Assembly (NCBI GenBank): GCA_001687465.1
Contig: LVLI01001229.1
Coordinates: 34,692 to 98,691 of the forward strand
Reading direction: 5' to 3'
DNA from: Halocafeteria seosinensis
Lineage: Eukaryota > Sar > Bigyra > Bicosoecida
Length of the DNA: 64,000 nt
The notes below the pieces were generated by a model. That model ran no database searches. It saw only the letters and a program-made list of their open reading frames with translations, and was not told the DNA's origin. This document shows positions 61,901-64,000 of this stretch, piece after piece. The position numbers and the translations under genes are program-made. Position 1 is the first letter of the stretch. Every line of letters starts with the position of its first letter.

Positions 61901-64000
61901 TCGCCAAGGGAGTAACACTCTACAACTAGGGCTCTGCCTGATTCGGTTGCTGCAGACTCCCCAAATATGCCCCCCGCTCTTGCTCCCGCAATACCTCCTG
62001 TACCAAATGATCTGATGATCCGCACAGTTCCGCCAAACGATCCAGCCTCCATTCCGCATATCCCTCCTGCGGATTGCCCAGTAACTAGTCCAGTTGAGGA
62101 GCAACCATCGATTACCACCATTCCCGCCTGTCCTCCACCTATTCCTCTTCCGCCGATCCCACCTGCAGCATCGCCAATCACATTACCATGGGAGGAAGAA
62201 TTCACGATCTGAATCGGGCCTGTAATTCCACAGTCCGAACCACAAATTCCACCACCCTCGGCGGTAACGTTCCCCGAAGAGCTGCATCGCTGAACTTTGA
62301 AATATGATTGTCCCGACTGGATAATGAAGCCTCCTCGGTTACTCGTATTTCCTCCAACCATGTGGAGATCTCGAACCGTCACAGCCTGACTGGCCAATTG
62401 GATTTCACTGCTATCGATGCGAACCAATCCGTCGAATTCGCCAACGTCCCGTAGGTAAATGGTGTTGTTTCCACCATCAAATAATTCATTGGCTCGTAAA
62501 GTAATGAATGCACTGTTGAGGTAAGCCATAGACCAAATAATATCACACGACATGTCAAACCTGCCCAACGCAGCAGTGTATGCTATGCAGGGTTCACCAT
62601 TCTCGAGGAAAAATTGTCGTAAATCCCCTCCCAATAACATGTTATCGTTCGGGAAGAGCTGGAAACGTAGAAGGGGAAAATTGTTGGTCCCGTCAAGAGC
62701 CCAGACCTCACTACTCCATCGCTGGATCCCATCGAAGTGGTACAACTGTCCACGGATAAGTTCTACATCGTTCGATATTCCATCCATGAAACTAATGCTC
62801 TCTTCGCCTATCCCAGCTATCTTCACAGGATCACTCGTGGTTTGCCCGGAGGGCTCTCCATTATAAACGGAAAAGACAATTCGAATGAGCTCTACAACAG
62901 ATCCTATTGATCCAAAGATACCTCCGCTGAATAATGGATCCAGAACGATACCGCTGGCATATACGTTTTCCACAACAACAGTACCTGAATCAGCTACTTC
63001 CGACCCAAAAATTCCTCCACAGGCGAAGTTATTTATTCCACCTGTTGAGTAACTGTCGCGGATGTACACTTGTCCGTTGAAACTGCCTGCGCCAGATCCA
63101 ACAATTCCTCCACTAGACTCACCATCTATATTCCCGGAGGAGTAGCATTCGGATATGTTGACGATCCCTCCACTGGATCCAGCGGATGCACCCACTATAC
63201 CTCCAGTATACATATTATCTATCACTCCAAAAGAATATGATCTTTCGACTACTACTCTTCCGGCAGACGCTCCAGCTTCGAACCCGCATATCCCCCCGGC
63301 TGATTGGCCCAAAATGTCCCCGGTAGAGAAACAATCTACAATCTTTGCTTGCCCAAAGACGTGTTTGCCGAGCTCGCTTCCCGCAATTCCCCCAGCACCA
63401 ACCCCTATGACGCCTCCATAGGACCAAGAGTTGCGAATTTCAACCAATCCATTGTTCCCGCACTTTCGCCCACAAATACCGCCACTGTCGGTCGCCATGG
63501 TCCCCGAAGAACTGCACCGTTCTACAACAAAATATGATTGACCCGACTGAACAATGAACCCCCCTCCACTACTAGTACTTCCATTTTTCACATGTACATC
63601 GCGAACAAGGACCGTGTCACTCTCAGAAATTACTTCAGCTTCATTCACACGAACCAAGCCATCGAAATCGACGATTTCGGACAGATCAATTATATGCCCC
63701 CGTCCGTCAAGTATTTCGTGAGGTCGTAACGTAATGAACGCAGTACTATTGTATTGCCGGGACCAAATAATATCGCACGTCATCTCAAAAGTTAGGGAAG
63801 CAGCACTGTACTGAATACACGGCTCTTGGCCTTCAAGGATGAACTCACGAATGTCACCACCACGGATTGGGAGTCCGTCTTTTGGATCGTCAAACATTTG
63901 GAAACGTAAGATTGGAAAGTTAGAGGTTCCGTTAAGAATCCAGATGCTATCAGCCCAACGTTGAATACCATTATAGTGGTAGAGCTGGCCACGGATAAGC
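55999..64000 (-). CDS. Gene F: receptor-like protein (GLUG x3 or more, mod3, Cys-rich, ~9 TM), 5' end outside window
   Basis: The frame is open across the right edge; the apparent start at 63897 lies inside a module junction. At the edge is the end cap of one GLUG module (IRGQLYHYNGIQRW), followed by two full modules (about 63860-62630 and 62625-61430), a long S/T/P linker (61425-60590), mod3 (60585-58385), the Cys-rich stalk (58380-57855, with CVPCPAGS and DGFWCEACA) and about nine hydrophobic segments down to 56200. It differs from D and E in the cytoplasm. The loop between the first and second membrane segments is about 200 residues, highly charged and Asp/Glu/Ser/Lys-rich (57780-57160), against 50-60 in D and E. 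The C-terminal tail is only about 60 residues, with no RRxS cluster. At the D/E furin-like position it reads DGSRQLND, so the dibasic site is lost. Confidence 0.75.
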   Translation of the reverse strand, partial: LIRGQLYHYNGIQRWADSIWILNGTSNFPILRFQMFDDPKDGLPIRGGDIREFILEGQEPCIQYSAASLTFEMTCDIIWSRQYNSTAFITLRPHEILDGRGHIIDLSEIVDFDGLVRVNEAEVISESDTVLVRDVHVKNGSTSSGGGFIVQSGQSYFVVERCSSSGTMATDSGGICGRKCGNNGLVEIRNSWSYGGVIGVGAGGIAGSELGKHVFGQAKIVDCFSTGDILGQSAGGICGFEAGASAGRVVVERSYSFGVIDNMYTGGIVGASAGSSGGIVNISECYSSGNIDGESSGGIVGSGAGSFNGQVYIRDSYSTGGINNFACGGIFGSEVADSGTVVVENVYASGIVLDPLFSGGIFGSIGSVVELIRIVFSVYNGEPSGQTTSDPVKIAGIGEESISFMDGISNDVELIRGQLYHFDGIQRWSSEVWALDGTNNFPLLRFQLFPNDNMLLGGDLRQFFLENGEPCIAYTAALGRFDMSCDIIWSMAYLNSAFITLRANELFDGGNNTIYLRDVGEFDGLVRIDSSEIQLASQAVTVRDLHMVGGNTSNRGGFIIQSGQSYFKVQRCSSSGNVTAEGGGICGSDCGITGPIQIVNSSSHGNVIGDAAGGIGGRGIGGGQAGMVVIDGCSSTGLVTGQSAGGICGMEAGSFGGTVRIIRSFGTGGIAGARAGGIFGESAATESGRALVVECYSLGDINGESSGGIFGAGTARQFGTVDVLDSYSRGTIAGSSSGGIFGAEVTDGSVFVENVYAGGHVEHPHNSGGILGSVGSEIDALEIRYSVYNSIAPDLQSMPANISGVGGESITLLVGVSDNLDSIRGQLYQYNGTRQWSNDVWTVIDATSLPVLKFQVSQSSFPDASVSPTASATPSITPSRTTTSSTSVSASDSASLTPRSTLSATPSGTTTPSRTVSDTATASGSLTSSATLSATPLGTTTPSSTVSRTRTQTPIVTMTPTETTAASPSSTSTVTAIPASSVSETLVPMIASHTATATARASSTATISQPATTVTSSSSARSTLSSSASTSRTGTRSRTPSATSSGSSTGSPTASVTITPSNSVSGTSAPTAVATTTPSSSSTAAATATRTETVTTTPRKTVTTTPKETSTPSATSSTSRTARVTPTRTPSFTPTITPSNIFINATKGEVVTSSCGENNPFNCITALYKQFESSQFGVSSSNSTLIGVGVKFSVQSGNSEPASVAIGCDFTPTVDGRNEVIYSGCQAQFKGTSLDLPLPIIQELVLVSNTSCSQAARASSSCRLLTYEVQLFFHPNASEFFKAQIPLIRGRVTDGSRQLNDIPQLAIPMEFPASVEGETITSAYQSMSVDITEIVTSTPFDVSLQPKEFLIDEGRTGIPTDGHHVVYRSALLSLEANQQYAWSVPSELETIAILPSKGQSGSSPVSIEFTIGFDIEQASHGILDSVIEVTVSDIDVEVSKVLRISVSLRIREGSIELSQDSIFVQMSFADAPQSRNILLINDGDYPVSWRVRLFTEEGTEVSGAAASSFWVRGAGRTFPVTGRTSISGDQQTIAIIEIVANNVESSGQFTAWLLVETDSRQGVSQELPEEPPSIERLNSTGVHAWVQLNLLVTSVFVCPERMVNVSLSPFEEQIVQWDVINVDSEPVFLLPTDFTVLLEPLDENNRKNNTITRNLRSVVRDNVRHFGEGLQFSPASASVNADSRRGFQLLVGYSKNVLTMNAGALSINPFKFRLVLRYSMSILTLRQWLVNPLFKNSRDTRTLSVSVSFLAGPAIPALSKVQALSNAGFVNQRIKLQVVLMDVFGNSPARGIFSQEDTKVIGGELPSLAITVEPVGDIPDSSIQRTYPLRLAAGDETGGFAFFITFRQQGSAAVHVTLDGTPVETPPVVIQTETVRCAKNEVPNESGSLCLCQEGHFRQFRSDGENGVHVCVPCPAGSFLDHASNELFCDGCPSNEFSLEGSAICIPCPQEGFLCSKGRLLMEDGFWCEACAADSPLLEKNETAQEYIVGRLRNDKQVRMHECSPQSACIVNETHFKTRCSGGRTGALCDGCREGFAKTELECLACEDMTRNKVTVAAWVTVAFTVVLALNIHNSMVKLCKKDKAASEQSENDSQGANKASDVTADADDADEAGQSGGKEEPSDDEQGGRTSAASPVAERSERKAEDEEEINQPVRPHRDTREVDAGLPSEQEVQETKTSSSISDDTRSKAKNDNKKSKPEKIAYTPMMVRQDRENKDSIPAEGEKHTDEQIESSPSDDAVAMQVPGEKSSVDGSIDVEELRQVYHDEVSAESIAAKGAMDPINYLQLVVLFGLDYMQICSILGQLQYTAFSGDAAWYREFSRLFLMDPTQPDAFSCVSKFSFIRMAVSSLLSPWLVVLASLVLQTVIHIAKPGQRVACGHIFKSSLQPIAILLGQVHTAVTLTVINILNVYPYEIFGDKRLRADFSVTTEDSGYNSLRVLAGFSFASVVLGFPMFLVFYLSYRHKTADTAFLKKDFLRITSGYRIRNRGYLWPAVEILRKSILLVLAFLVTDPFQQVILVMAVLLSFLQLGSIMRPYKLISPLNKLEMGKSICVTVTAALGLLRHEIQDDPDEAEAVDYVVLFLQVLMILSIFAGFLMIFSVALKTALSKAKALIEAKRNQPKAPREGRSKWCPWKSRPVQAEHLQSSESGNGIEEDIVIESGDE
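60590..61425 (-). repeat. Ser/Thr/Pro linker of gene F
   Basis: About 275 residues of low-complexity Ser/Thr/Pro/Ala sequence with irregular 8-10-residue periodicity (for example TTTPSRTVS and SATLSATPxGT). It separates the GLUG array from mod3. The frame on the opposite strand is also largely open, which is a composition effect. Confidence 0.7.

Noticed and set aside
63895-63897. ATG at 63897 as the start of gene F
   Set aside because: The upstream frame remains open to the window edge and encodes the end cap of a further GLUG module (RGQLYHYNG, ILRFQ), so the gene continues to the right.
7216-64000. Bacterial origin of the giant genes (GLUG motifs are common in bacterial adhesins)
   Set aside because: REJ domains, the ephrin-receptor-like Cys stalk, the polytopic membrane bundle, eukaryotic signal peptides and intron-containing neighbours point to a nuclear eukaryotic locus. 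No ribosome-binding sites or operon spacing are seen.

Overview
The window is nuclear DNA of a eukaryote, most likely an alga or another protist. Two cytochrome P450 genes at the left carry twelve short spliceosomal introns each, with GT..AG ends and lengths of roughly 58 to 116 nt. The rest encodes very large secreted or membrane proteins rich in N-glycosylation sequons and Ser/Thr/Pro linkers. I cannot name the species from sequence alone; no organelle, bacterial or viral genes, rRNA, tRNA or CRISPR arrays were seen.

Layout. 1-295: 3' end of a leucine-rich-repeat gene (+). 441-5708: two tandem, intron-rich P450 genes (-) that look like fatty-acid omega-hydroxylases of the CYP86 type. 5709-7215: possible remains of an unidentified split gene. 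7216-64000: a cluster of six related genes, called A to F here. A (7216-9279), B (10718-16186), C (18028-23364) and D (24538-39510) are on +. E (41544-54107) and F (55999 to beyond the right edge) are on -. D and E converge at about 40 kb.

A to F share a modular vocabulary. (i) A GLUG module of about 400 residues starts with a D-L-R...C cap, continues with glycine-rich coils, and ends with a conserved RWS...LPILRFQ cap. (ii) A 'mod2' domain of about 470 residues is GAIN-like in layout, with no recognisable GPS site. (iii) B and C have a REJ (receptor for egg jelly) region. (iv) D, E and F have 'mod3', a long beta-rich ectodomain of about 740 residues. (v) This is followed by an ephrin-receptor-like Cys-rich stalk, about nine hydrophobic segments and a cytoplasmic tail. 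Low-complexity S/T/P linkers join the modules. Orders are: A = GLUG; B = GLUG-mod2-REJ; C = GLUG-GLUG-REJ; D = S/T/P repeat-mod2-GLUG-GLUG-mod2-mod2-mod3-Cys-TM; E = 6 x GLUG-mod3-Cys-TM; F = at least 3 x GLUG-mod3-Cys-TM.

The genes appear to have spread by tandem duplication, internal module duplication, linker-mediated shuffling and gene conversion. The four + strand genes share a 44-nt upstream element about 450-530 nt before the start codon. The best reading is a locus of adhesive or recognition proteins: receptor-like transmembrane forms (D, E, F) beside forms without a transmembrane bundle (A, B, C). A role in cell, gamete or self recognition is suggested only by the REJ family and the variable architecture; it is not shown by the sequence.
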